NCBI RefSeq assembly: GCF_003226535.1
Contig: NZ_QKOB01000014.1
Coordinates: forward strand, 1-51,588
DNA: 51,588 bases
Origin: Meiothermus sp. Pnk-1
Lineage (GTDB): Bacteria > Deinococcota > Deinococci > Deinococcales > Thermaceae
Direction of reading: 5' to 3'
Part shown: piece after piece, positions 1 to 7,767 of the stretch
Position numbering within the stretch: the stretch's first letter is position 1
How the letters are laid out: every line of letters starts with the position of its first letter
The notes under the pieces: generated by a model
Told to the model about the DNA's origin: nothing
The model's database searches: none
What the model saw: the letters and a program-made list of their open reading frames with translations, nothing else
Program-made: the position numbers and the translations under genes

Positions 1-86
1 GAACCCCCCTAAAAAGGGTTCCGACGCAGGGTGGGGGAAGGTGAGGGGAAAACGGGTTTTCAATGTCCCCTAGCCGATTTCTCGGC

Positions 87-133
87 TTGCGCGAACCCCC
101 CCGGGTTTTGGTGCTTGCTTGGGGTTCGCGCAA
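87..133 (-). terminator. Inverted repeat downstream of pxpBC
   Basis: A perfect 13-bp stem (TTGCGCGAACCCC at 87-99, its complement at 121-133) encloses a 21-nt loop, 64 nt after the pxpBC stop on the minus strand. Two smaller hairpins lie next to it: AGCCGA/TCGGCT at 72-87 and GAACCC/GGGTTC at 1-21. No clear T-run follows, so this may be a terminator without a U-tract, an mRNA 3' stabiliser, or part of a repeat family. The rest of 1-196 shows no coding signal that I can support. Confidence 0.45.
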
Positions 134-196
134 CTTCAGACTACCAAAGGAACTCCGGGAAACGCAGAGCGATTTGATCGTTTCATCTCTAGCTCG

Positions 197-1738
197 TCAT
201 ACACCGACTTGTGAAGCCGATAGCTCGGCCCTGTGCTGGGGCTCGAGGCCCTCCACGAACCACACCCGCTGCCCCGGGCGCAACTGGGCCAGTTGGGGCA
301 GATCGGCTGGATGAACCAGCGCCGGTTTGGCGTAGCCGCCGAGGCGCCCCCGGTCGTTGAGCAAAACGATGGGCTGGCCCTGGGGGGTGATCTGCAAGGC
401 CCCTAGCGGGGTGGCCTCGCTGATGAGTTCGCCGCCCGGCACCTCGGGCCCCGCGAGCCGCAAACCCATGCGATCCCCCGACTCGAGGGTGAAGGGGGCA
501 CTGCACAGAACCCGCAGGGCCTCCGGGCTGTACTGCGGTCCGGGCAGCAGCCGGATGCGGGCTTGGGCGGGCAGCGCAGTCTGAGCGAAGCCAAACCCGG
601 CCCGCACCGCTTTAGGCTCTACCACCCCCAGCACGTCCCCGGCCCGCAAGGGCTGGCCGATCAGGCCCTTGACGTCGGTGCTGGCGCTGCCCCAGAACAC
701 CCCGCTCTCGAGGCCACCGGCCAGGGCCAGATAGCCCCGCACCCCCTCTGGGGTCTGCCGAAAGCTCAGCACATCCCCCTTGCGCAGGGCAAAGCTCCGG
801 GCCGGCTCCACCGGCTCACGGTTGACCAGCGGCACCAGACCATAGCCGGCGAAGGCCGCCACCACCGGCGAGAGCACGCGCAGGACGGGGCCTTTGAGGG
901 TGATCTCCAGCAAGGGTGCATCGGCGGGGTTGCCCAGCAGCGCGTTGGCGATGCGGGCCGAGTGCCCATCCAGCGCTCCCGCCATGGCCAGCCCCAAGCG
1001 CCCCCCCATACGCCGTCCCTGATCCACCACCAGGTCCAGCAGTCCCGGTTCCTCCACCTGCAAGACCGGATGGCGTGGCGCTGTGGGCAACAGGGAGATC
1101 GCCTGTGGCAGGGCCGGGGTAGGGCCCTCGGCGCTCACCAGGCGCACCCGGTCGCCCGCGCGCAGGTAGAAGGGCTCCTCGCGGTGGGGATCGTACATCG
1201 GTACCAAAGCCGTGCCGATGAGGTGCCATCCGCCTGGCGAGGCTAGCGGATAGATGCCGGTCTGGTTGCCGGCCACCGCCACCGCATGGGCCGGTACCAG
1301 CGGGCGCGGGTTGCGGCGGCGGGGCAGCCACAGACGCTCGTCCAAAGGTCCCAGGAAGGGAAAGCCCGGCGTGAAGCCGGTGGCGAAGACGCGGTACTCG
1401 GGCTGGCTGTGCAGGCGAACCACCTCGTCCACGGACAAGCCCGTCTGCGCCGCTACCCAGGGCAGGTCTATCCCGTCGTAGCGTACCGGAACCTCCACCC
1501 GCCTTCCCTCCGCCGCCGCGGGGGGGTGGTGCAGGTGCTGCTTCAGCCAGCGCTCCACCTGGGCCCTGGAAACCCGCTCGGCATCGAACTCGACATACAC
1601 GTTGACGTATCCGGGCACGATGTCGCTGATCCCCGGCAGCAGGTCGGAGAGCAAGGCCTGTACCAAAGCCAGCAGCCGGGCATTGGCCGAGGGGTCGAGC
1701 CGCTCGGAGAAGCGCAGGTAGAGGCCGGTGAGGGTCAT
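197..1738 (-). CDS. pxpBC: 5-oxoprolinase subunit B/C fusion (PxpB-PxpC)
   Basis: ATP-dependent 5-oxoprolinase converts 5-oxo-L-proline to L-glutamate in the cytoplasm. The first ~225 residues match the KipI/PxpB (allophanate hydrolase subunit 1) family, with the typical stretch YRVFATGFTPGFPFLG and later the PGGWHLIGTA segment. From about residue 230 the protein continues as the KipA/PxpC (biotin-dependent carboxyltransferase-like) domain, starting HPVLQVEEPGLLDLVVDQGR. Many bacteria encode the two subunits separately; here they are fused in 513 aa. The ATG at 1738 lies 3 nt after the pxpA stop, so the two genes are probably translationally coupled. The fusion is read directly from an uninterrupted frame. 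The function is by family resemblance. Confidence 0.93.
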   Translation of the reverse strand: MTLTGLYLRFSERLDPSANARLLALVQALLSDLLPGISDIVPGYVNVYVEFDAERVSRAQVERWLKQHLHHPPAAAEGRRVEVPVRYDGIDLPWVAAQTGLSVDEVVRLHSQPEYRVFATGFTPGFPFLGPLDERLWLPRRRNPRPLVPAHAVAVAGNQTGIYPLASPGGWHLIGTALVPMYDPHREEPFYLRAGDRVRLVSAEGPTPALPQAISLLPTAPRHPVLQVEEPGLLDLVVDQGRRMGGRLGLAMAGALDGHSARIANALLGNPADAPLLEITLKGPVLRVLSPVVAAFAGYGLVPLVNREPVEPARSFALRKGDVLSFRQTPEGVRGYLALAGGLESGVFWGSASTDVKGLIGQPLRAGDVLGVVEPKAVRAGFGFAQTALPAQARIRLLPGPQYSPEALRVLCSAPFTLESGDRMGLRLAGPEVPGGELISEATPLGALQITPQGQPIVLLNDRGRLGGYAKPALVHPADLPQLAQLRPGQRVWFVEGLEPQHRAELSASQVGV

Positions 1739-1741
1739 GCG

Positions 1742-2494
1742 TCAGTAGGTCCCGATGGCCACACCCTCGGCCAGCAGGGCCTCCCGCACGGCCTTGGCGA
1801 TCTCCACCGCCTGGGGGTTGTCGCCGTGGATGCATAGGGTTTGTGCGCGTACCGGCACCAGGCCCCCCTCCACCGCCTCCACCTGGCCTTCGACCACCAT
1901 CTGCACGGCCCGTCGTGCGGCCAGGGCGGGGTCGTGAATCCAGGCCCCGGCGCTGCCCCGCGGAGCCAAGCGCCCGTCGCGGCTGTACCCGCGCTCGGGG
2001 AAGGCCTCGGCCACGGTGGAGAGCCCCAGCTCTTGTGCCTCGGACTCCAGCGGCGTACCGGGCAGCACCACCAGCGGAACCCTGGGGTCGAAGTCCTTGA
2101 CCGCCTGGGCGATGGCCCTGGCCGTCTGGGGGTCTTTGGTGGCCCGGTTGTACAGCGCGCCGTGGGGCTTGACGTGGTGCAGGGGGATGCCCATCACCTT
2201 CAAAAAGGCGCTCAAGGCCCCCACCTGGTAGAGCACGTCGGCATAGACCTCCTCGGGCGTGGCCGCCAGCTCGCGCCGCCCAAAGCCCACCAGGTCGGGG
2301 AAGCCGGGGTGGGCTCCCACCGCCAGGCCGGTTTTTTGGGCCAGGGCCAGGGTGTGTTTGATGGTCAGGGGGTCGCCGGCGTGAAAGCCGCAGGCCAGGT
2401 TGACCGAGCTGATCAGGGGAAACAGCGCCTCGTCCCGGCCTAACTTCCAGGGGCCGAAGGATTCGCCGGCGTCGGCATTCAGGTCTATACGCAT
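1742..2494 (-). CDS. pxpA: 5-oxoprolinase subunit A (LamB/YcsF family)
   Basis: The 250-aa protein opens with MRIDLNADAGESFGPWKLG, the hallmark of the LamB/YcsF (PxpA) family. The metal-site style motif NLACGFHAGD and the KPHGALYN segment follow. It forms the 5-oxoprolinase complex with PxpBC, encoded immediately downstream. The length is usual for the family. The region just upstream (from 2495) is transposase debris, so the native promoter may have been displaced. I see no convincing promoter or strong ribosome binding site before the ATG (only GAGAG). Confidence 0.95.
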   Translation of the reverse strand: MRIDLNADAGESFGPWKLGRDEALFPLISSVNLACGFHAGDPLTIKHTLALAQKTGLAVGAHPGFPDLVGFGRRELAATPEEVYADVLYQVGALSAFLKVMGIPLHHVKPHGALYNRATKDPQTARAIAQAVKDFDPRVPLVVLPGTPLESEAQELGLSTVAEAFPERGYSRDGRLAPRGSAGAWIHDPALAARRAVQMVVEGQVEAVEGGLVPVRAQTLCIHGDNPQAVEIAKAVREALLAEGVAIGTY

Positions 2495-2990
2495 AGAGGC
2501 TCTCGAGGGCTTGGGTGACCCACAGGCCAGCCGCAGGATGGGTAAAGGCGGCGCCGAAGGGGCAATAAAGAGTATATCCCGGCCCGAGCGTCCCCAGCTG
2601 CCTCAGGAGGGTTTGGAAGAGGTAGGGGGCTTCCAGGACAGCCCTCGGAGCGGCCCATCTTGGGCACGCTCAGGAGGTCGGCGGCCCCGCGGGTGTTGGG
2701 CCCGGGGGGTGGTGCTGCCGATCCTTCAGGGCCTCAAGGTACGCTTTCGCGTGGTCGGGGCCTCCCCGGTTATAGCGCCTCACGATCTCCTGTATCCCGC
2801 GAGGGGTGTTCGGCGCGGTCTTGACCCTCCGCCATAGCTCGTTCAGGGTCAAGGGAATCGTCCCCTCCCCAAGGCCGCATGCCCACAGGCCCCGTTTTGA
2901 CAAAACCGAAGGGGGCTTGGGGTGGGGTCCTCCGGGCGGCCTCTTTCAGGCGGTCCTGGGGGATGTGTAGGCGCAAGTTTTGGGTTAGCG
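2495..2990 (-). pseudogene. IS630-like transposase N-terminal remnant
   Basis: On the minus strand, 2670-2903 encodes LTLNELWRRVKTAPNTPRGI followed by QEIVRRYNRGGPD and a KDRQHHPPG segment. This resembles the helix-turn-helix and linker of IS630-type transposases (RRYNxxGxxALxDRRHxxPG). The reading is broken: an apparent upstream part (AQDPLTQNLRLHIPQ, 2940-2990) lies in another frame, and nothing resembling a DDE catalytic domain follows before pxpA. It therefore looks like a truncated, frameshifted insertion-sequence relic between pxpA and the four-gene cassette. The family assignment is from memory of motif style and is tentative; an unrelated HTH gene fragment is possible. Confidence 0.45.
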
Positions 2991-3521
2991 GATCTTGCGC
3001 CGGGGCAAAGCCAAAGCTCTTCCACCTAGGAACCTTTGCGGAAGGGGAAGGCCCGGCCAGCGTAGCATCCACCAGGCCATAGGTGGACGTTCCCTGACCT
3101 CCGGTGCCCTGGCTGCCTCTGGGGGGATGGTCTCGGGGAAAGCCTGGGGCGCGGGCGGGGCAGGGCTCTCCAGGAAGGCTACCCTGGCCGCCCACTCCTC
3201 GCGGCTGTACAACCCCTGGCGCTCCAGGGCGGCGAGAAGCCTTCCCACGAGGGCCTTTCCCTCGAGGAAGGCCCAGGGGGGTACCTCGGCTCTCTCATGC
3301 AGGACGGCGTTACGAAGCTCCACCAAGCGCCAGAGCCTTCCTCGCAGGGCTCCGCGATCAGGGTAGCTCTGGAGGAAAGCCTCCACCGCCCCCGAACGCA
3401 GCTTGCCCCCCAGGGTCTCCCCCTTTGGGGCCCCGAGGCGTTCCAGGAGCTCCTCCAGGAGGAGGACCAACCGCACGAAATCCCCCAAGAGGTCGCCGGT
3501 GCGCTGCCAAACGGCTTCCAT
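2985..3521 (-). CDS. HEPN-like protein (putative RNase), last gene of a 4-gene cassette
   Basis: The 178-aa protein is mostly helical in its first 115 residues and carries VELRNAVLHERAEVPP. R70-N71-x3-H75 fits the R-x4-6-H active-site motif of HEPN nucleases, including the common Asn after Arg. The ATG lies 3 nt after the stop of the vWA-like gene with no ribosome binding site, which implies translational coupling. The last ~60 residues are Pro/Ala-rich, and the end overlaps the edge of the transposase relic, so the C-terminus may have been altered. HEPN domains occur in toxins, abortive-infection proteins and CRISPR RNases. Assignment here is inference from a short motif and context; the family is not otherwise recognised. 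Confidence 0.6.
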   Translation of the reverse strand: MEAVWQRTGDLLGDFVRLVLLLEELLERLGAPKGETLGGKLRSGAVEAFLQSYPDRGALRGRLWRLVELRNAVLHERAEVPPWAFLEGKALVGRLLAALERQGLYSREEWAARVAFLESPAPPAPQAFPETIPPEAARAPEVRERPPMAWWMLRWPGLPLPQRFLGGRALALPRRKIR

Positions 3522-3524
3522 GGT

Positions 3525-4250
3525 CTACAAAAAGGGGCAGACCCGGGGCGAGGCCCCGTAGCCCACCAGCCTCCCCCCCGAGGCGGCGATGAGTTCCTCC
3601 CAGAAGGCCTTAATGGAGGTGGTCAACCGGGCGTTGGCGTTGCGGTCGTCTCCAGCGGTGATCCCGGCAATGCAGACCTCCTGGCCCCTGAGCTTGGGAA
3701 GCCCCAGACGCACCTTTGCTCGCTCGAGGAGGTTTTGCCGCACCTCCCTTCGCTCGAGCCGCAGGCGGTAGTCGTAGAGGTTCACCAACTCCGACTGCTC
3801 AAACCCGTGGACCAAGACCAGGATGTAACCGGGTCCCCTAACCCGTTCCCCCGCTGCCTCGAGGGCGGCCAGGATCTCGGTGCCTTTGGTGCACTCCGCC
3901 GTGGCCTGCTGGCGCAGCTCGTCAAAGGCCCGGAGGACCTCTTGCTTCCAGCCTTTTTTCTCTCGCTCCAGCTTGAACCTAGGGGTATTCAGGGGATCGG
4001 GGGTTTCTAGAATCCGGGCGGGAGCGGTATAGCTCCTGCCGGTGATAGGAGCCAGGGTGAGGCGGACCCGCTGGTTGAGGAGCTTCGCCGACAGGTTGGG
4101 AAGGATCTCCTGGGCTAGCATCTCCCGGTAACCGTTCTGCACGTACCGGGGGGCGCTGCATCCCAGGGCCACCAGGATCTGGTAGTCCTGCACCCCTCCC
4201 AGGAAAGGGAGGTTAAGGGCGAGGCTGAGGAACCAGGCGATCATCGGCAT
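3525..4250 (-). CDS. Degenerate vWA-like domain protein (cassette gene 3)
   Basis: I do not recognise the family. The order of elements resembles a von Willebrand A fold: a first strand YQILVALGCSAP (residues 23-34), a GTEILAALEAAG helix start (123-134), a strand PGYILVLVHGFEQSEL (140-155), and a final FWEEL...ASGGRLVG end (216-230). The metal site looks degenerate: Gly30 sits where DxSxS would have its first Asp, and His148-Gly149 sits where the third-loop Asp is expected. The first ~18 residues are hydrophobic and overlap the preceding membrane-protein gene by 38 nt. Alternative starts are ATG 4244 (GGGAAG 6 nt upstream) and GTG 4193. It is probably co-expressed with its neighbours. Confidence 0.65.
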   Translation of the reverse strand: MPMIAWFLSLALNLPFLGGVQDYQILVALGCSAPRYVQNGYREMLAQEILPNLSAKLLNQRVRLTLAPITGRSYTAPARILETPDPLNTPRFKLEREKKGWKQEVLRAFDELRQQATAECTKGTEILAALEAAGERVRGPGYILVLVHGFEQSELVNLYDYRLRLERREVRQNLLERAKVRLGLPKLRGQEVCIAGITAGDDRNANARLTTSIKAFWEELIAASGGRLVGYGASPRVCPFL

Positions 4251-5187
4251 CTTCCCGCGTGAGGGGGTCGGTGGGGGGCTCGAGGTCCAGAGGCGGCAGG
4301 GCGGGCCGGTTCAGGGGTGGAACGTAGCCCACGAACTCGGGGGCCGGGTCCCACCGGGGCCAGGCCCGGGCAAAGCCCCGCCAGTAGGCGGCCACGATCT
4401 CGCGGTAATAGGCGAGAAGCTGGTCCAGGGTTCGCTCGGTGCTGCGGTGTAGCGCCTGGAGCCGGGCCCAGAGCCGCCTTTCGGCGCGGGCGGTGAGGAA
4501 GAGCCGGCGCATGAGGGACTCCCGCTCGTGGGGGCTCTTGTAGCCCAGGAAGAAGGTGAAGGCCACCAGGCCGAGGCCCAGGATCAGGAGGGCGGGTAGG
4601 GTCCAGGGGGAAGGAAGGGGGTCGCCCTGGACCTCGGCCATACGCCGGGAAAACTCCGCCCGCAGCACAGCGAAGGTGACCGCGATGAGAACGGGAAAGA
4701 CAGCCGTGCCCGCCGCCAGGAGGGGGTGGCCTTTGCGGTACTGGTTGCCGGCCTCGTGCCCCAGCCAGAACATGGTTAGGGTGGCGATGAAGGCCACGAT
4801 GTAAGCCTCCATCTGGGAGAGTTCCAGGGTGTCCATGGCCAGCTTGTTGAAGACCAGCTCGGCGAAAAACACCATTGCCAGGAGCCCATACCGTCCCGCA
4901 TACCCCCAGACGTGGGCGAAGACCTCGGGGGTGGGCTCGTCCTGGCCTACGATCCGCTCCAAAGCCTTTCGCTGGTGGCGCACCTGGTTGAGGCGCTCCT
5001 CCAGGTGGCCGCGCCGGGAGAGGTAGCGGCGCACCACCCCTTCCATCCAGTGCCCGAACCGCTCCTTGAGCTGCCCCGGGTAGGGGTTAGGGGTGAGGTA
5101 GGCTAGGCTGGCGTGCTTCTTGGCCAAGGCTTTGCTGTCCCTGTGGCCGATCCAGTAGGCGCGGAGGATACGAAGCCTAGTGAGCAT
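4213..5187 (-). CDS. Four-TM membrane protein (cassette gene 2)
   Basis: The 324-aa protein has a basic N-terminal ~95 residues with coiled-coil-like stretches. Four hydrophobic segments follow at about 99-117, 127-144, 156-175 and 196-215, then a long cytoplasmic-type C-terminal tail that is basic then Pro-rich. No known motif is recognised. The start overlaps the end of the coiled-coil gene by 11 nt, and its end overlaps the vWA-like gene by 38 nt, so the genes are translationally linked. In a defence-type or conflict cassette this would be the membrane-anchored component. That role is inference; transporter or plasmid-maintenance functions cannot be excluded. Confidence 0.7.
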   Translation of the reverse strand: MLTRLRILRAYWIGHRDSKALAKKHASLAYLTPNPYPGQLKERFGHWMEGVVRRYLSRRGHLEERLNQVRHQRKALERIVGQDEPTPEVFAHVWGYAGRYGLLAMVFFAELVFNKLAMDTLELSQMEAYIVAFIATLTMFWLGHEAGNQYRKGHPLLAAGTAVFPVLIAVTFAVLRAEFSRRMAEVQGDPLPSPWTLPALLILGLGLVAFTFFLGYKSPHERESLMRRLFLTARAERRLWARLQALHRSTERTLDQLLAYYREIVAAYWRGFARAWPRWDPAPEFVGYVPPLNRPALPPLDLEPPTDPLTREDADDRLVPQPRP

Positions 5188-5572
5188 AAGGTTCCTCCTT
5201 CTTATCCAAGGGGAAAAGCCGGTCTAGTTCCCCTTCCGCTTCGGCCAAGACCGCTAGCCGGGCGGCCCTAAGCCGGGCCTTGGCCAGAATCCGGGCTACC
5301 TTCCTTCGGTGGGCTGCTTCGAGGCGGGCGATCTCCTGCTCTACATACCGGATCCGCAACTCCTCCCGGGCCAAAGCGGGGCGGAGGGCAGCTTCAGGGT
5401 AACGGCCCTCCGCCCCCAGGCGCCCAAGGTGCTCCAGCACCTTTCGGTACTCCTGGAGGGCCTGTTCCAAGGGGGCTTTCCTCTGGGCCAGGCGGGCCTC
5501 GAGGTCCACCACCTGCCGCCCTACCTTTTCCTTGAGCAAAAGAAAACGCGACCGGGCTTCCTCCGAACCCAT
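5177..5572 (-). CDS. Coiled-coil protein (cassette gene 1)
   Basis: From the ATG at 5572 the product is 131 aa and nearly all charged helix (for example LKEKVGRQVVDLEARLAQRK, REELRIRYVEQEIARLEAAH), which suggests a long coiled coil. No enzymatic motif is visible. The frame is open upstream to a GTG at 5638, and an ATG at 5587 is also possible; none has a clear ribosome binding site. A TAGAAT hexamer on the minus strand near 5600 could be a -10 element for the cassette. The gene overlaps the membrane-protein gene by 11 nt. It is probably a structural or adaptor partner of that protein (inference). Confidence 0.6.
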   Translation of the reverse strand: MGSEEARSRFLLLKEKVGRQVVDLEARLAQRKAPLEQALQEYRKVLEHLGRLGAEGRYPEAALRPALAREELRIRYVEQEIARLEAAHRRKVARILAKARLRAARLAVLAEAEGELDRLFPLDKKEEPYAH

Positions 5573-5696
5573 ACGCCGCCAAAGCATAACCAAGACCAAT
5601 TCTAGCCAGGGCTGGGCTACACCGTGTGATATGTGCACCTAAAAACAAGCCGTCTCCCTCTGAAACGACCGAGGTCTACGGCCGTGGTCAGGGAGG

Positions 5697-5753
5697 ATGA
5701 AGGTGCTCAAGGCGCTGGGGCTCAGGCTGCGGGCCGAACCCGTCGGCGCTTGA
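5697..5753 (+). pseudogene. Possible antitoxin C-terminal scrap
   Basis: A short frame reads MKVLKALGLRLRAEPVGA and stops. The string VLKALGLRLRAEP resembles the tail of HigA/prophage-type addiction-module antitoxins. No upstream part is preserved in frame. It lies between the cassette promoter region and the recombinase relic, which fits a decayed mobile region. The match is short, so this is a weak call. Confidence 0.25.
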
Positions 5754-5868
5754 GCGGGCGATGCCGCCCAGGTCGCGCACCACGCCGGCGGTTGTCGGGC
5801 GCGGCGGAAAAGCCATCACGACAGCCGCTTGCCCCCCTCCTACCCACCGCGGGGGCAAGGTATTCCCA

Positions 5869-6116
5869 TCCACCTACGCCCGCTACCTCCAGCTCGAGCG
5901 GGGCCACAGCCCGCGGGGGGTGCGGCGCTACCTCTACGACCTCAAATGCACCCGCGGCCTGATCTTCGTCTCCCTCAACCCCCAAGAACCGGCCCCCGCC
6001 TACTTCGCCGCGCAGGTCGAGGCGGGGGTGAGCCTGGAGGCGGTCAAGGACCTGCTGGCCACGCCTCCATCAGCACCACCCAGATCTACCTCCACGCCGC
6101 CCGGTGGGCGGCGTGA
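5869..6116 (+). pseudogene. Tyrosine recombinase (Xer-like) remnant
   Basis: One frame encodes STYARYLQLERGHSPRGVRR followed by YLYDLK, typical of the N-terminal core-binding domain of XerC/D-like integrases. It then passes to AQVEAGVSLEAVKDLL, part of the C-terminal catalytic domain. At about 6057-6060 a one-base loss shifts the frame, and the next frame continues GHASISTTQIYLHAARWAA and a stop. This segment contains the GHASISTTQIY box just before the nucleophilic Tyr. The middle of the enzyme (most of the catalytic domain) is missing. The relic therefore combines an internal deletion with a frameshift. It marks the right edge of the accessory island and ends 8 nt before the -35 of the ABC transporter promoter. 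Confidence 0.7.
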
Positions 6117-6123
6117 AGATAGC

Positions 6124-6151
6124 TTGCACAACCCGGCAAATTCGATAAGAT
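6124..6151 (+). promoter_or_regulatory. Sigma70-type promoter of the ABC transporter operon
   Basis: TTGCAC (6124-6129) and TAAGAT (6146-6151) are separated by 16 nt. A ribosome binding site GGGGAGG (6165-6171) follows, 5 nt before the ATG at 6177. The match to consensus is visible in the sequence; use in vivo is inference. Confidence 0.55.
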
Positions 6152-6176
6152 ACTCGTCAAACTTGGGGAGGGCCAC

Positions 6177-7706
6177 ATGAGGAAACGCTGGATCGGTGCT
6201 TTGTTGGGATTCGCGCTTATAGGTGGGGCTTTTGCGCAAAGCAGGTCTGACACGGTCGTAATCGCTCAAGGGGTAGATGTAACCGTTCTGGATCCTAACA
6301 ACCAACTCGAGACCCCTACGGCCAACGTTCTGTCCAATATCTTCGACCCTCTGTATCTTCGTATGCCCGACGGCAGCGCCAAGCCCTGGCTGGCAACCGG
6401 GGTGCGGGCCGTCAACCCCACCACTTGGGAAATGACCATCCGCCCGGGGATCAAGTTCCACAATGGCGAAGAGCTCACCGCCGAGACGGTCAAATGGAAC
6501 TTCGACCGGGTGATCGACCCGGCTAAGCCGCTGCGTATATCTAACTCTTGGGCGGCTTTATCCAAGGTAGAAGTGGTCAACCCCACTACCTTGCGCTTTA
6601 CTTTCCGGAACCCTTTTCCGCTGTTCCAGACCCGCCTGACCGGATTTTTTATCCTGCCGCAGAAGTACGTTACCGAAAACGGCAACAAGTACCTGCAGGA
6701 GCCCGTCGGCACCGGCCCCTACAAGTTTGTGCGCTGGGTGCGGGATCAACAGTTTGAGCTCGAGGCCAACCCTAATTACTGGAACGGTGCCCCCAAGATC
6801 AAGCGGGTCATTTTCCGTCCGATCCCCGAGGCGAGCAGCCGGGTGGCCGAGCTGATCTCGGGCGGGGTGGACATCATCACCAACCTGGTCCCCGAGGCGG
6901 TGAGCGCGGTGCGGGCTTCCAATGTCGCCGAGGTGCGCACCGTGCCCAGCATCCGCAACATATTCGTCATCCTCAATACCCAGGCCAAGCCCGGCAGCCC
7001 GCTCGCTAACCCCAAGGTGCGCCTGGCCCTCAACTATGCCGTAGACAAACGGGCCATCGTCAAGAACGTGCTGGGAGGCTTCGGCCAACCCACCGGGTGT
7101 GCGCTCAACCCTTACATCTTCGGCTACGACCCGCGCGCCTGCCAGCCCTACGAGTACAACCCGGAGCGCGCCAAACAGCTGCTGGCCGAGGCCGGTTATC
7201 CAGGCGGATTCAGTATGACCCTGGGCTCCCCCAACGGGCGCTACCTCAACGACCGCCAGGTGGCGGAGGCCATCGTGGGCCAGCTGGCCCAGATCGGGGT
7301 AAAGGTGGAGCTGCGGGTGCAGGAATGGAGCACCTATGTCGGGCAGATCTTAGAGCGTAAGATCCCCACCGATGCGGTGCTGCTGGGCTGGGGCAACAAC
7401 GAGTTCGACGCCGACAACTCGCTCTATAGCCTTTTCTACGGAGGCACGGTGCGGGGTGGCCCCCGCCAGGTGGCCTTCAGCTACGTGCGCTCGGTCCCCC
7501 TCGACAACGCTCTGTTGCAGGCCCAGCGCACCATCGACCCCGAACAACGCAAAAAGCTCTACCTGGACGCCCTGAAAGTGCTGCGCGCCGAGGCTCCTTG
7601 GCTATTCCTGTATCAGCAGGAAGACCTCTACGGGGTGTCCAAGCGCATAGACTGGAAGCCCAGACCCGATGAGCGGCTGCTGGTTGCGGACATGGCGATC
7701 AAGTAG
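6177..7706 (+). CDS. ABC transporter substrate-binding protein, family 5 (peptide/nickel type)
   Basis: Periplasmic or lipid-free extracellular binding protein for a DppA/OppA-type importer. It has a signal peptide at residues 1-20 ending AFAQ. Then come typical family-5 features: DPLYLRMPDGSAKPWLATG, IRPGIKFHNGEELTAETVKW, and a C-terminal APWLFLYQQEDLYGV segment. The 509-aa length is normal. The start has the ribosome binding site GGGGAGG. Two permease genes follow in the same direction. The ligand cannot be read from the sequence; di- or oligopeptides are likely. The pxp genes, which salvage pyroglutamate, lie across the accessory island on the other strand, so a shared ancestral peptide-use locus is possible. 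Confidence 0.9.
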   Translation: MRKRWIGALLGFALIGGAFAQSRSDTVVIAQGVDVTVLDPNNQLETPTANVLSNIFDPLYLRMPDGSAKPWLATGVRAVNPTTWEMTIRPGIKFHNGEELTAETVKWNFDRVIDPAKPLRISNSWAALSKVEVVNPTTLRFTFRNPFPLFQTRLTGFFILPQKYVTENGNKYLQEPVGTGPYKFVRWVRDQQFELEANPNYWNGAPKIKRVIFRPIPEASSRVAELISGGVDIITNLVPEAVSAVRASNVAEVRTVPSIRNIFVILNTQAKPGSPLANPKVRLALNYAVDKRAIVKNVLGGFGQPTGCALNPYIFGYDPRACQPYEYNPERAKQLLAEAGYPGGFSMTLGSPNGRYLNDRQVAEAIVGQLAQIGVKVELRVQEWSTYVGQILERKIPTDAVLLGWGNNEFDADNSLYSLFYGGTVRGGPRQVAFSYVRSVPLDNALLQAQRTIDPEQRKKLYLDALKVLRAEAPWLFLYQQEDLYGVSKRIDWKPRPDERLLVADMAIK

Positions 7707-7767
7707 ATCGTGGTTTGTGGCAATGAAAGATACCGGCCCATAAGGCGTAAGGCTCTACCACCCCATC

